From Myxococcus eversor (GTDB lineage Bacteria; Myxococcota; Myxococcia; Myxococcales; Myxococcaceae), in assembly GCF_010894455.1 (NCBI RefSeq), contig NZ_JAAIXY010000018.1, positions 186,001 to 250,000 on the forward strand: DNA of 64,000 bases, given 5' to 3'. Position numbers and translations under genes: made by a program. Below are positions 43,691 to 52,771 of this stretch, piece after piece. The notes beneath the pieces are model-generated. The model saw only the letters and a program-made list of their open reading frames with translations. It had not been told where the DNA came from and made no database searches. Each line of letters begins with the position of its first letter. Positions within the stretch are counted from its first letter, which is position 1.

Positions 43691-45145
43691 CTACGGCCCC
43701 ACCCGGGCCGCCGTGCCCGTGGGCGCCGCCGCCGCGAAGGACCGCAGGTAACCCAGCTCGTCCTGGGTGCTTTCTTCCATCAGTTCTTCTGTCAGCGAGT
43801 TCAGCGGCCAGCGCTCCATCGCCGTCTGCTGGAACTGGCCGATGGTCTGCTCCAGCGCCTGGATTTGATTCAGCGTCAGCGTCCGGCCCGCCTCGTCCCC
43901 CATGTCCGTGTTGCCGCCGCGCACCAACTGCAGGCCCGTCATCCGCTCCACCACGGTGGTCTGCTTCACCATGCTCGCGCCGATGTCCCGGGTGATGCGG
44001 CCCAGGCGTTTGCGGCCCTCCTCGGAGAGCGAGCCTCGCGTCGCCACGTTGCGGGTGCGCAGAATCCACGTCCCACGCTCGTTGATACCCCGCAGGGCCA
44101 CCGCCATCGACAGCGCGCTGGCATCCGGCACGCCTGCTTCCTTCAGGAGCTGGCGAGTCGCCACGTAGCCCTCCCGAAAAGACGTCTCCCGCCAGGCGGG
44201 CAGCGCCGCCACGCGCTCCAGCGCGTCGATTTCCGCGGCGGTCAGCTCGGTGCCGGACTCCGTGTCACCCAGCAACAGGAGCAACTGGAGCTGCATCGCG
44301 TTCGGGTGCGCCTTGGCCAGCGCCTCCAGCTTCTCGCGGAACGTCTTGCGCGCCCGCTCGTGCTCGGACTCCGGCAGGGACTCGCCCCGCAGCGCGTCCC
44401 GCACGGCCAGGTAGAGGTCCGGGTTCTCCAGCCGGGGCACCTGCGCCAGCAGGAACAGGGCCTTGTCCGCGTCCAGCCTGCGCGTGGAGAGCGCCAGCCG
44501 CAGCTTGACGTCGTCCGAGGTGGCCTTCTCCCACGCGCCCTTCTCCCAGTCCGCCAGCGTGGGGTCCGGAGGCAGGGGCGTGGCGCCCGGCAACAGCTCG
44601 CTCTTGCGGAAGTCGGGGCGGCCCAGCTTCACCCATGCCTGGCGGAAGCCCTGCTGCCAGGAGACACCCGGCGCGCGTCGCAGCTCGCGCAGCGTCTCCA
44701 ACAGCTTCACCTCCCTGCTCCCCGGCGCCGCGGCCGTGAGCTGCGCCAGCACCGTGGTGACTTCCGCGTCGTTGCCTTCCTCGAGCGCCAGACACGCGTG
44801 CACCAGCAGGGCGGGCGCGTGCTGGGGGGCCAGCATCAGCGCCTCACCGAGCGACTCGCGGGCCTTCTTCAAATCCCCCGTGGCGGCGGCGCGCGCGGCG
44901 CGGTCCGTGTGGCGCAGCACTTCCATGGGGGCGGCGGGCTTCGCGGCGCGCGGCGCTTTCGAGGGCTCGTCGCGGTGGGCGTGTTCCCCGGCTTCGTGCC
45001 CGTCATGGCTCGTCGCGCGGCCCGCCCGGAAGAGGAGGGTGCCGCCGGCGGCGAGGGCCACCACCAGCCCCACGCCACTCCACAGCGCTGCCTTGTTGCG
45101 TCCCGATGCGCCCTGCGAGGGAGGAGGAGGAATCGGGACCGTCAT
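43691..45145 (-). CDS. TPR-like protein with N-terminal transmembrane anchor
   Basis: A 484-residue protein. After a short Pro-rich cytoplasmic tail comes one transmembrane segment (AALWSGVGLVVALAAGGTLLF), then a His-containing linker. Residues about 90-150 are TPR-like (AAATGDLKKARESLGEALMLAPQHAPALLVHACLAL). The rest is helical and soluble, with EGYVATRQLLKEAGV and RLGRITRDIGASMVKQTTVVERMTGLQLV. No enzyme motif is visible. ATG 45145 with GGAGAAG upstream is preferred to 45184. A scaffold on the periplasmic side is plausible, but this is inferred from architecture only. Confidence 0.75.
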   Translation of the reverse strand: MTVPIPPPPSQGASGRNKAALWSGVGLVVALAAGGTLLFRAGRATSHDGHEAGEHAHRDEPSKAPRAAKPAAPMEVLRHTDRAARAAATGDLKKARESLGEALMLAPQHAPALLVHACLALEEGNDAEVTTVLAQLTAAAPGSREVKLLETLRELRRAPGVSWQQGFRQAWVKLGRPDFRKSELLPGATPLPPDPTLADWEKGAWEKATSDDVKLRLALSTRRLDADKALFLLAQVPRLENPDLYLAVRDALRGESLPESEHERARKTFREKLEALAKAHPNAMQLQLLLLLGDTESGTELTAAEIDALERVAALPAWRETSFREGYVATRQLLKEAGVPDASALSMAVALRGINERGTWILRTRNVATRGSLSEEGRKRLGRITRDIGASMVKQTTVVERMTGLQLVRGGNTDMGDEAGRTLTLNQIQALEQTIGQFQQTAMERWPLNSLTEELMEESTQDELGYLRSFAAAAPTGTAARVGP

Positions 45146-45294
45146 GTTGTGGCTTCTCCGGCGGTGGGGGGAGCCGCATTCCAATCGCCCCCGCTCACCG
45201 GAGCAAGGTCGCCCGAACCGACAAAGGTAGTGTCACTCCCTACCCAGGGGGGCTCCCTCTCCGTCCGGGACGTCCCGGACACGTCACGCCGGGC

Positions 45295-46014
45295 TCAGTC
45301 CTTGAGGTAGACGACGCGGGTACCGCCGCGCGCCTTCACCTCGGTGCGGGGCGGGCGGGAGACGCACTGGACGGTGGTGCCGCCCGTGGCGTCCACGGAC
45401 AGGCGCTCCGAGGGGTCCGCCTCCACGCGCACTCCGCCGCTGGCCTCCACGTCGAGGGACTTCACGCCCTTGAGCTCCATGGCCTTGACGACGGCGCCGC
45501 CGCTGGCCTCCACGTTCAGCTCCCGGGCGCGGCCTTCCAGATTCACCACGGCGCCGCCGCTGGCCTCGACCTCGACCTTGTCCGTGTCCATTCCGCGCAC
45601 GGTGAGGGCCGCGCCGCCGCTGGCCTCGGCGGAGAACTCGTCCGAGGCGGCGACCTCCGCCTCGACGTGACTGCCGCCGCTGGCCTCCACGCCCTCCAAC
45701 TGGGGGCTGGAGACGTACAGGCGGACCTTGCCGCCGGAGAAGTTGTTGCCGAAGACGCCCTGGCGTTCGACCTCGGTGGTGAGCTGTCCGTCCTTCACCA
45801 CGAGTCGCAGGCGGGAGAGCAGCTCCGCGGGGCCCTCGACGCGGACGGACTTGGGGCCGACCTTCACCTTGGCCTTGATGCCGTGGCCCACCGCCAGGCT
45901 CTCGAAGTCATCGACCTCGCGCGTCTCGGTCTTCTGCGCGTGAGAGTCCTCCGCGAAAGACACCCCCGCGAACATCAGCAGGGGGACGAGCAGGGACATC
46001 CGGGCGGTCTTCAT
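45295..46014 (-). CDS. secreted DUF2807 (head GIN domain) protein
   Basis: A 239-residue protein with a signal peptide (MSLLVPLLMFAGVSFA-ED). The DUF2807 signature appears as VDDFESLAVGHGIKAKVKVGPKSVRVEG, followed by beta-helix rungs marked by E-A-S-G-G: six to seven copies of VEASGG, AEASGG or VDATGG spaced about 20 residues. The rungs contain alternating hydrophobic and charged residues, suggesting a right-handed beta-helix. GGGAG lies 5 bases before ATG 46014. The function of DUF2807 proteins is unknown; many are exported. Confidence 0.87.
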   Translation of the reverse strand: MKTARMSLLVPLLMFAGVSFAEDSHAQKTETREVDDFESLAVGHGIKAKVKVGPKSVRVEGPAELLSRLRLVVKDGQLTTEVERQGVFGNNFSGGKVRLYVSSPQLEGVEASGGSHVEAEVAASDEFSAEASGGAALTVRGMDTDKVEVEASGGAVVNLEGRARELNVEASGGAVVKAMELKGVKSLDVEASGGVRVEADPSERLSVDATGGTTVQCVSRPPRTEVKARGGTRVVYLKD

Positions 46015-46032
46015 GGCGCGCTCCCAAGGCAG

Positions 46033-46051
46033 GGGGCCTGGAAGAGGCCCC
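46033..46051 (-). terminator. hairpin after the kinase gene
   Basis: Perfect 7-bp stem GGGGCCT / AGGCCCC with loop GGAAG, lying between the kinase stop (46105) and the start of the DUF2807 gene (46014) on the minus strand. No U-tract. Confidence 0.4.
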
Positions 46052-46104
46052 GTCATGGCGGGCTACGCACGGCGCTCCGAGCGATTGCCGCCCCTCGGGA
46101 CAAA

Positions 46105-48735
46105 CTACTGCCGGGACAGCATCTCCAGCGGAACTCGCACGGCGGTGATGTCGCCGGGCTTGATGTCGACCGACAGCTTGAGTGCCTTGCCGTCGCCGTC
46201 CACCAGCTTCAGCGTGTGCTTGCCCGAAGGCAGGCTCACCTTGAAGAGCGGGGTGTCACCCAGCGACTGGCTCCCCAGATACACCTTGGCGTAGGGCTCC
46301 GTGACGAGGGTGAGGAAGCCCGGCTCTCCCGTGGGGGCCGCTGTGCTGTCCTCGCTCGAATCGGGCGTGACGCGCCGGCTGGTCCGGGTCGACTCCTTGG
46401 AGGAGCGCTTGACGGTGGTGCGCGCCGTCTTGCGCACCGGCTTTTCCTCCTCGTCGATGGACGGGGTCGGCTCCGGCTCCGGCAGGGCATCCACCGTGTC
46501 GACCACCACCGGCGTCTCCGGAGCCTGGGGCGGGACGTTGTTCTCCACGACGACGGGGGGAGTGCCGGTGCCCGTCCCCGTGTCGTCGGCGGGAGGCGCC
46601 TTGGCCTGCTCCGACGGAGGAGGGGTGCGCTGCTTCGGGGGCGCAATCGGGGTGGGCTGCGCCACCTCCGGGTCCTTCTTGTCGAGCCCCAGCATGGGCG
46701 CGGCCCAGGCGGACACGACGCCTCCATCGAGTCCCAGTCCGACTGCTCCGGCGCCCACCGCGAAGAGGACGAGCACCGCGGCGAGGACCTTGAGCCAGCC
46801 CTGGGACTTGGAGCGCACGACGGGGACGCCCCGCAGGGTGTGGACGTGGGAGTCCTCGTCGTCGTCGTGGTGCTCGGGAGGACGACGGTTCTCCTGGAAG
46901 CCCCGGGAAGGCTTGGTGGTGACTTCGCCGTCGGGGAAGCCTCCTCGGGAGGGCCTGGCGGTGGTGTCGCCGTCGGGGAAGCCTCCTCGGGAGGGCCTGG
47001 CGGTGGTGTCGCCGTCGGGGAAGCCTCCTCGAGAGGGCCTGGCGGTGGTGTCGCTGTCGGAGAAGGCGGCGGGGAGCTGAGGCTGCGGCCTGCGTCGGGC
47101 CGGTGCGCCGCGACGGGAGGGGGCACCCGCGTGGCTTCCGGGCTCCGCGGAGAGCGTGGGCACGCGGACCATGGCCGTCTCCTCGTTGCGAGGGGGCGGC
47201 TGCGGGGCGGCTGTCACGGGGCGCGGGGTGTCCGTGGTGCGGCTGCGAGTGGGACGGGCCTCGCTCCGGGGCGCGGGCTCCTCGGCCGCCGGCGCGGGGC
47301 GCGCGGAGGGCATCTGCGCGCGGACGGTGTTCTCGGAGGGTGGAAGCGCGGGCCGCCCCGGCTGGGTGCGGGCCATGTGCGGCGCATCCTGGAGAGGCGG
47401 CGGCGGGGACTCCGACGGAGGCGGCGGGGGAGGACGCGCGGACTCCGAGGCGGCACCCCGCCCCGCCAGGCGCTTGTGGGGCGGGGCCTGGAGCACGGCC
47501 TTGCGCGGCTCCGAGTCTGGAGGCGGAGGCGGGGGAGGCGTCGTCGCCGGCTGCATGCTGGTGGCGCGACGCGGGGTGGGCTGCTTCGCGGCGGGCGGCG
47601 TCCCCGTGGCGCGGCGAGGCGGAGGCTCCGGAGGGCCGGACGTCGTGTTGATGGTGAGCGGCTCGGGCAGCTCCGGGGCCGGGGCCGGGTTCGAGCCACC
47701 CATGGCGAGCATCGCCGCCACGCTCGTCTCGCCCGTGACGTCACCGGAGGGGCCGGCCATGAGCAACTGGCGCGTCTGCTCGCGGCGGTCGGCGAAGAGG
47801 CGGCGCATCACCTCGCTGCTCTGCTCGGGGTGCCAGATGAGGGGGCCCACCGCGCGCTCCAGGGCGCGGGCGAACTCCAGCGTGGAGGCGTAGCGGTCCT
47901 CGCGGCGCTTGGACAGCGCGCGCAGGACGATGGCGTCCAGCTCCGGCGGTATCTGCTTGTTGGCGCGGGAAGGCGGCGTGACGTCGCACTTCAGCACCGC
48001 GTTCATCATCGCCTCGGCCTGCTTCGCGTAGAACAACCGCATGCCGGTGAGCAGCTCGTGCAGCACCACGCCCAGGCTGAACAAGTCGCTGCGCGCGTCC
48101 AGCGGCTCGCCCATGATCTGCTCGGGCGACATGTATCCGCTGGTGCCCTTCACCATGCCCACCGCGGTGCGGCTGGCGCGCGCCAGGCTCTTGGCGATGC
48201 CGAAGTCCAACAGCTTGGTGACGCCCTCGTACGTCACCATGATGTTCTTCTCCGCCACGTCACGGTGGATGACGGGCGAAGGGTGGCCGAGCGGGTCCGT
48301 GAAGGTGTGCGCGTAGTGCAGCGCCACGGCGGTGTCCCGCACCGCCATCAAACTGAAGCCCATGGGGATGGGGTGGCTGGCCTGCCGACACGCGCGCGCC
48401 ACCTCCACCAGCGTGGCTCCCGGCACGAACTCCATGGCCAGGAACAGCTCGCCCTCCGCGATGTCCAGGTCGAACACCTGGGCGATGTGCGGGTGGTTGA
48501 ACGCGGCCGTCACCTTGGCCTCGTCCAGGAACATCCGGATGAACTCTTCCTCGCCTCGGATGTCCGGCAGAATCTGCTTGAGAACCACCAACTTGCGGAA
48601 TCCAGCGAGGCCCCGCTGGGACGCTAGGAAGATCTCCGCCATCCCGCCCGTGGATAGGCGGCTGAGAACCTCATACTTGCCCAGCGACCGGCCCTTGGAG
48701 GCATCCGGCGCGAGCGGCAGCGTCGTCCCACTCAT
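46105..48735 (-). CDS. large membrane Ser/Thr protein kinase with PEGA domain
   Basis: An 876-residue kinase. The kinase domain (about 18-285) has LSTGGMAEIFLAS, LVVLKQILPD, catalytic VIHRDVAEKN, KLLDFGIAK and GTSGYMSPEQ; the Lys usually after HRD is Ala, as in the first kinase. A long Pro/Ala/Ser-rich linker (about 340-640) includes three perfect-spacing 14-residue repeats of DTTARPSRGGFPDG. A transmembrane segment (WLKVLAAVLVLFAVGAGAVGLG) is followed by an acidic linker and a C-terminal PEGA-type domain (GFLTLVTEPYAKVYLGSQSLGDTP). The N-terminus is cytoplasmic and the PEGA domain periplasmic. It may phosphorylate targets in development or envelope signalling. Confidence 0.9.
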   Translation of the reverse strand: MSGTTLPLAPDASKGRSLGKYEVLSRLSTGGMAEIFLASQRGLAGFRKLVVLKQILPDIRGEEEFIRMFLDEAKVTAAFNHPHIAQVFDLDIAEGELFLAMEFVPGATLVEVARACRQASHPIPMGFSLMAVRDTAVALHYAHTFTDPLGHPSPVIHRDVAEKNIMVTYEGVTKLLDFGIAKSLARASRTAVGMVKGTSGYMSPEQIMGEPLDARSDLFSLGVVLHELLTGMRLFYAKQAEAMMNAVLKCDVTPPSRANKQIPPELDAIVLRALSKRREDRYASTLEFARALERAVGPLIWHPEQSSEVMRRLFADRREQTRQLLMAGPSGDVTGETSVAAMLAMGGSNPAPAPELPEPLTINTTSGPPEPPPRRATGTPPAAKQPTPRRATSMQPATTPPPPPPPDSEPRKAVLQAPPHKRLAGRGAASESARPPPPPPSESPPPPLQDAPHMARTQPGRPALPPSENTVRAQMPSARPAPAAEEPAPRSEARPTRSRTTDTPRPVTAAPQPPPRNEETAMVRVPTLSAEPGSHAGAPSRRGAPARRRPQPQLPAAFSDSDTTARPSRGGFPDGDTTARPSRGGFPDGDTTARPSRGGFPDGEVTTKPSRGFQENRRPPEHHDDDEDSHVHTLRGVPVVRSKSQGWLKVLAAVLVLFAVGAGAVGLGLDGGVVSAWAAPMLGLDKKDPEVAQPTPIAPPKQRTPPPSEQAKAPPADDTGTGTGTPPVVVENNVPPQAPETPVVVDTVDALPEPEPTPSIDEEEKPVRKTARTTVKRSSKESTRTSRRVTPDSSEDSTAAPTGEPGFLTLVTEPYAKVYLGSQSLGDTPLFKVSLPSGKHTLKLVDGDGKALKLSVDIKPGDITAVRVPLEMLSRQ
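46930..47055 (-). repeat. 42-bp tandem repeat in the kinase linker
   Basis: Three consecutive 42-bp units beginning at 46930, 46972 and 47014, almost identical, each encoding a 14-residue block of the linker. Periodicity is a multiple of three, so copy-number change would keep the frame. Confidence 0.85.
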
Positions 48736-48840
48736 CGGAAGGTGCTCAATCTACACCCGCACCTGGACGGACGCGAAAGTCAGGCCCTAAGAAAAGTCCA
48801 CGAATATCGACATCTCTGACTTTTCTGTGAATTCACATTC

Positions 48841-49239
48841 TCACTCCTCGGGAGAAGAGCGTCGCCGTGCGGGGGAAGCGGGGAGGGTGACGGCGAGGGC
48901 GTTGAGGAGGCGCAGGTCGGAGCGGGACAGGCCGCGCAGGTTCTTCTGGAGGTCGACGAGGGCGGGGGGCTCGGTGCGGGTCGGCTGGGGCGGACGCTTG
49001 CGACCAGGAGGCGTCTCGATGGTGGCGTCCAGGGCGAGCAGCGCGTGGGGTGGCACGTGGAGCACGGTGCACAGGCCACGCAGGGTGTGGATGCTCGGGA
49101 GCATGTGGCCGCGCTCCAGGCGGGCGTACACCTCGCGGGCCACGCCGAGTCGCTGGGCGACGGCGGCCTGGGTCAGTCCCAGACTCCTTCGGGCCGTGCG
49201 CGCGGACATGCCCAGGTGGACTCCAAGCTCGGTCTTCAT
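48841..49239 (-). CDS. XRE-family HTH regulator
   Basis: A 132-residue protein with an N-terminal helix-turn-helix of the Xre/Cro type: RRSLGLTQAAVAQRLGVAREVYARLERGHMLPSIHTLRGLCTVL, about residues 17-60. Domains of this type bind operator DNA as dimers. A basic Pro-rich linker and a helical tail (LVDLQKNLRGLSRSDLRLLNALAV) follow. It is divergent from rnr with a 311-bp gap that holds three TGTGACG direct repeats and a GGTGCC/GGCACC hairpin just before its own start (49242-49269). Autoregulation or control of rnr is possible but unproven. Confidence 0.85.
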   Translation of the reverse strand: MKTELGVHLGMSARTARRSLGLTQAAVAQRLGVAREVYARLERGHMLPSIHTLRGLCTVLHVPPHALLALDATIETPPGRKRPPQPTRTEPPALVDLQKNLRGLSRSDLRLLNALAVTLPASPARRRSSPEE

Positions 49240-49316
49240 TCGGTGCCCGTCGGGAAAAAAAGGGGCACCCTACTCCGCGCTGCTCTCGGGACGCACCCTC
49301 CGTGAAGAGCGTCTCG

Positions 49317-49351
49317 TGTGACGCATGTGTGACGGAGGTGTACCTGTGACG
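49317..49351. promoter_or_regulatory. three TGTGACG direct repeats, operator candidate
   Basis: TGTGACG occurs at 49317, 49328 and 49345 in the 311-bp gap between the XRE regulator and rnr. The gap has no other supported feature except an inverted repeat at 49242-49269 and a G-rich run near 49370. Confidence 0.35.
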
Positions 49352-49550
49352 CCGTGGATGCGGGCCGGGGCGTCAGGAGCCCTGCGGGCGCTGCGTCCAG
49401 CGGGGCGTTCGCTGACTTCACGCGGTCCCTGGCGAGCACAGGCCACTCACTCGAGTCGGCCCCGGGACTGCCCCCTTTCACTTCACAATCCGCGCGTCCC
49501 TCCCGCCCGTCCCTCCGTGGACCTGGGCTAAGACGCGCTCCCAAGGTTCC

Positions 49551-51449
49551 ATGGACACTTCTGTTTCTCCCCGCGCTGTCACCGGCCGTATCGACGTCCA
49601 CCCCCGGGGCTTCGGCTTCCTCACCGTGCAGGCGCCCGGCACCCAAGAGGTGCTGTCCGCCTTCATCCCTCCCCCGGACCTCAACCCGTTGCTGGCTGGC
49701 GACATCGTCACCGGCACCGTGACGGCGGCCGCGGACGGGCGCTGGACGGCCAGCGCGCTGACGCTGGTGGAGCGGCCGCGCACCCGCGTCTACGGCGAAG
49801 TCGTCGCCCGCAAGGGAGCGTTCTTCCTGCGCATCGACCGCGAGGTGGGCAACGCGGACTGGGCGCTGGACGCCGGCACCACGCGCGTCCAGCAAGGTGA
49901 CGCCGTGGTGGCGAGCATCCACGAGGGCAAGCTCACGCTGCTCTACAAGGTGGAGCCCGGGGAGGACCGCTCGCTGGAGCGCATCATCGCCCGGCATGCG
50001 CTGAACAAGGACTTCTCCCCCGAGGCGCTGGAGGACGCGCGAGTCGCCCGCGAGGTGCCGCACGAGGTGGGCGCGCGGCGTGACTTGCGCGAGGTGCCCA
50101 CGGTGACGGTGGATGCGCCGTCCACGCGAGACATCGACGACGCGATTTCCGTGCTGCCCGCGGGGCCGGATGGAGCGCTGCGGCTCCTGGTGTCCATCGC
50201 CGACGTGAGCGAGTTCGTGAAGGAGGGCACCGCGCTGGATGCGCAGGCGCGTGAGCGAGCCACCAGTGTGTACATGGCGGGGCGCGTGCTGCCCATGTTG
50301 CCGGAGGCGCTGTCCTCGGACTGGCTGAGCCTGGTGCCGGGCAAGGAGCGCCGCTGCCTCACGGTGGAGCTGCGCATCGACCCGCAGGGACGGGTGACGG
50401 CGGCGGACGTGTACGAGAGCGTCATCCGCTCCTGGGCGCGGCTGAACTACGACGAAGTCGCGGCCTTCCTGGACAAGGGCGAGGTGTCCGCGCCCATGGA
50501 GCCGGTGCGGGACGTCATGCCGTGGTTCCGGCTGGCGGCGGCGCGACTGGCGGTGGCGCGTGGCGCTCGCGGCGGCATGGAGTTCGCGCGAGATGAAGCG
50601 CGGTTCACCTTCGACGCGGCGACGGGCGAAGTCTCCGGCCTGGTGAGCGAGCAGCCCACGTCCGCGCACGGGATGATTGAGCGCTTCATGGTGGCGGCGA
50701 ACGAGGCCATCGCCACGTGGATGCTGGTGCGCGGCCTGCCGGGCGTGTTCCGCGTGCACGAGCAGCCGGACCCGCTGCGCGTGGCGGACCTGAATGCCTT
50801 CGCGGAGCACTCGGGCTTCGCGGCGGGCTTCGGGCGTGAGCTGACGCCGCTGGCGTTGTCGGCGTTCGACCGGCAAATCGTGGGCGCGGCGGCGGAGCCC
50901 GCGCTGCGCTCGGTGTTGCGGCGCTCGTTGGGCCCGTCGCGCTACACGGTGAAGCCGGGGCCGCACTTCGGACTGGCGGCGCCGCTGTACCTGCACTTCA
51001 CGTCGCCCATCCGTCGGTACGCGGACCTGGCGGTGCACCGCACGTTGAAGGGCTACCTGCAGGGCCGCCGCGACTACCTGGATGAGGACCCGGCGGTGGA
51101 GACGCTGGCGGTGCACATCAACGCGCGGGCCCGCGCGGCGACTCGCGCCGAGGCGGACCGGCACCACGTGCTGGAGGCGCGGTGGCTGGCGGGCCACGTG
51201 GGCAAGCAGTTCTCCGCGCGCATCGTCCGGGTGCGGCCCTTCGGCCTGGTGGCGCAGTTGGACGGCATGCTGGTGGAGGGGATGTTGCCGGCGGAGGGAC
51301 TGCCGGGTGGAGGACCCTTCCGTCCGGACGCGCGCGAGCTGTCGCTCGTGGGCAAGGAGCGGACCTTCACCGTGGGCATGCCGGTGAAGGTGAAGGTGGC
51401 CTCCACGGACGAGCAGTTGGGCCGGGTGGAGCTGGCCCTCGTCGAATAG
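49551..51449 (+). CDS. rnr: ribonuclease R (RNB-family exoribonuclease)
   Basis: A 632-residue 3'-5' exoribonuclease. The N-terminal cold-shock-like OB domains start with TGRIDVHPRGFGFLTVQ. The RNB catalytic core has the acidic cluster STRDIDDAISV (about 196-206) and SIADVSEFVKEGTALDAQARERATSVYM, then LEYFTSPIRRYADL-type motif LHFTSPIRRYADLAVHR. A C-terminal S1 domain follows (QFSARIVRVRPFGLVAQLDGMLVEGMLP). It is shorter than E. coli RNase R, lacking a long basic tail, and close to the RNase II/R length of delta-proteobacteria. Its stop is 6 bases from the convergent SH3-like gene. Confidence 0.93.
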   Translation: MDTSVSPRAVTGRIDVHPRGFGFLTVQAPGTQEVLSAFIPPPDLNPLLAGDIVTGTVTAAADGRWTASALTLVERPRTRVYGEVVARKGAFFLRIDREVGNADWALDAGTTRVQQGDAVVASIHEGKLTLLYKVEPGEDRSLERIIARHALNKDFSPEALEDARVAREVPHEVGARRDLREVPTVTVDAPSTRDIDDAISVLPAGPDGALRLLVSIADVSEFVKEGTALDAQARERATSVYMAGRVLPMLPEALSSDWLSLVPGKERRCLTVELRIDPQGRVTAADVYESVIRSWARLNYDEVAAFLDKGEVSAPMEPVRDVMPWFRLAAARLAVARGARGGMEFARDEARFTFDAATGEVSGLVSEQPTSAHGMIERFMVAANEAIATWMLVRGLPGVFRVHEQPDPLRVADLNAFAEHSGFAAGFGRELTPLALSAFDRQIVGAAAEPALRSVLRRSLGPSRYTVKPGPHFGLAAPLYLHFTSPIRRYADLAVHRTLKGYLQGRRDYLDEDPAVETLAVHINARARAATRAEADRHHVLEARWLAGHVGKQFSARIVRVRPFGLVAQLDGMLVEGMLPAEGLPGGGPFRPDARELSLVGKERTFTVGMPVKVKVASTDEQLGRVELALVE

Positions 51450-51455
51450 GCGCGA

Positions 51456-52190
51456 CTACCCGGCGACCGTGAGGCCCTCTGTCTTGGCCAGCAGCGTGTC
51501 CTGGCTCACCCAGCCGAGCAGCCCGGTGGAGGACTTCACGAGGTAGACGTAGGACGTGAAGCGTCCGCCCTGCACGGGGACGGGCGCGGCGGCGAGCACG
51601 AGAATCTTCGACGCGGCGGCGAGGGTGGCGACGGGCTTCTTGTCGGTGCGGGAGTATGTGACTGGGAAGCTCTCGCGCACGGTGGCTTCCTGGCCCACGT
51701 AGAACAGCTCCTGCGGCACCGGGCCGAGCTTGCCGGCCTTGGAATCCAACGCGAACTTGTCGCGCCGGTTCCAGAACGTCTCCCAGGTGTCGGAGAGGAT
51801 GATGCCGTTGCCCTTCACCTCGGTGAGGGCGTGGACACGGCCCAGCTCCTTCAGGCTCTTTCCATCGAAGGCATAGACGAGGGTGAGCCGGTCGCTGTCC
51901 GTCATGCCCATGTGCACGGCGACCTCCTTGCGCTTGTCTGTGCTGTCGATGTCGATGATGGAGAGGCCGTGGACCTCCGAGTCCGTCTTGCCTCGCAGCG
52001 TGGCGGGGCCGGCGGTGAGGATGAACTCCTCGTCGCCCTCCTTCCACTTCACCGCGATGGCCTCCGGCTTGCCGTCGCCGTTCAGGTCGGCGGAGGCGGA
52101 CTGCGTGGGGAGCTCGTCACCAGCCAGGGCCAGCGGAGCGCCCAGCAGCGCGAAGGTCGTCAAGGCGAGGGCGGGGAGCTGCGTCTTCAT
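51456..52190 (-). CDS. secreted FG-GAP/SH3-like protein
   Basis: A 244-residue protein with a signal peptide (LALTTFALLGAPLALA-GD). The mature N-terminus has SADLNGDGKPEAIAVKWKEGD, a calcium-loop-like D-x-N-x-D-G motif of FG-GAP repeats. The C-terminal third ends with SYVYLVKSSTGLLGWVSQDTLL, characteristic of bacterial SH3 domains that often bind cell wall. ATG 52190 has GAGG 10 bases upstream. An extended ORF to 52934 is rejected because it has no signal peptide. Likely periplasmic, possibly cell-wall-associated. Confidence 0.8.
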   Translation of the reverse strand: MKTQLPALALTTFALLGAPLALAGDELPTQSASADLNGDGKPEAIAVKWKEGDEEFILTAGPATLRGKTDSEVHGLSIIDIDSTDKRKEVAVHMGMTDSDRLTLVYAFDGKSLKELGRVHALTEVKGNGIILSDTWETFWNRRDKFALDSKAGKLGPVPQELFYVGQEATVRESFPVTYSRTDKKPVATLAAASKILVLAAAPVPVQGGRFTSYVYLVKSSTGLLGWVSQDTLLAKTEGLTVAG

Positions 52191-52276
52191 GGAAGGAGAC
52201 CTCGTGAGGCGCGGAAGCGGGCGGAGGTCCCATCGTAGCCACGCGGACCCGCGAGGCACCTGGATTCCCACGGACG

Positions 52277-52771
52277 TCAGCCGCGTCGTCCGAAGCGTCC
52301 TCGGAAGTGTTTGTCGAGGTAGTACTCGGCGCTCGCGTACGCGTCCTGGGCCTTGGAGGACAGGGGTTGTTCGGGGTGGGCCTTCGCGGCACGGCGGGCG
52401 CGCTGCATCACCGAGCGAGGCTCGCCCGGAGTCGGGGGAGGCAGCTCGCTGGCGATGGCGTCCACCCACGCGTGGGCCTGGTCCACGATGCCGAGCGCCT
52501 CGTCGAGGGTGACTTCCTTCTCCGACAGCGCGGCGAAGAGCTGGCAGTGGTAGCGGCGGCAGCTCGCGGGGCGGTCCGAGTAGACGGTGCACGTGCGCCC
52601 ATCCAACGCGGAGCAGTGCTGAGCGAGTGCGGGCACGCCGTCCTCGCGCCGGTCGACGGGCACGCCACGCTTCTCCAGGGCCTGGGCTTCCTCGGGCTGG
52701 AGCGAGACGTGGGTGAAGAGGGTTCCGTCGCAGCACATGCCGCAGCGCAGGCAAAGGGTGGACAGGGGCAT
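52277..52771 (-). CDS. YkgJ-family cysteine-cluster protein
   Basis: A 164-residue protein with the Cys cluster of the YkgJ/zinc-or-iron-binding family: CLRCGMCCDG at residues 7-16, then HCSALDGRTCTVYSDRPASCRRYHC further on. The ligands probably bind a metal ion. The C-terminal half is helical and Ala/Arg-rich. The function of the family is unknown; some members are proposed metal-storage or chaperone proteins. GAGG lies just before the ATG. It is transcribed away from the kelch gene. Confidence 0.88.
   Translation of the reverse strand: MPLSTLCLRCGMCCDGTLFTHVSLQPEEAQALEKRGVPVDRREDGVPALAQHCSALDGRTCTVYSDRPASCRRYHCQLFAALSEKEVTLDEALGIVDQAHAWVDAIASELPPPTPGEPRSVMQRARRAAKAHPEQPLSSKAQDAYASAEYYLDKHFRGRFGRRG

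Noticed and set aside
45344..45680. Repeated GCCGCCGCTGGCCTC motif as a regulatory array
   Set aside because: Explained by the repeated E-A-S-G-G rungs of the DUF2807 protein on the minus strand.
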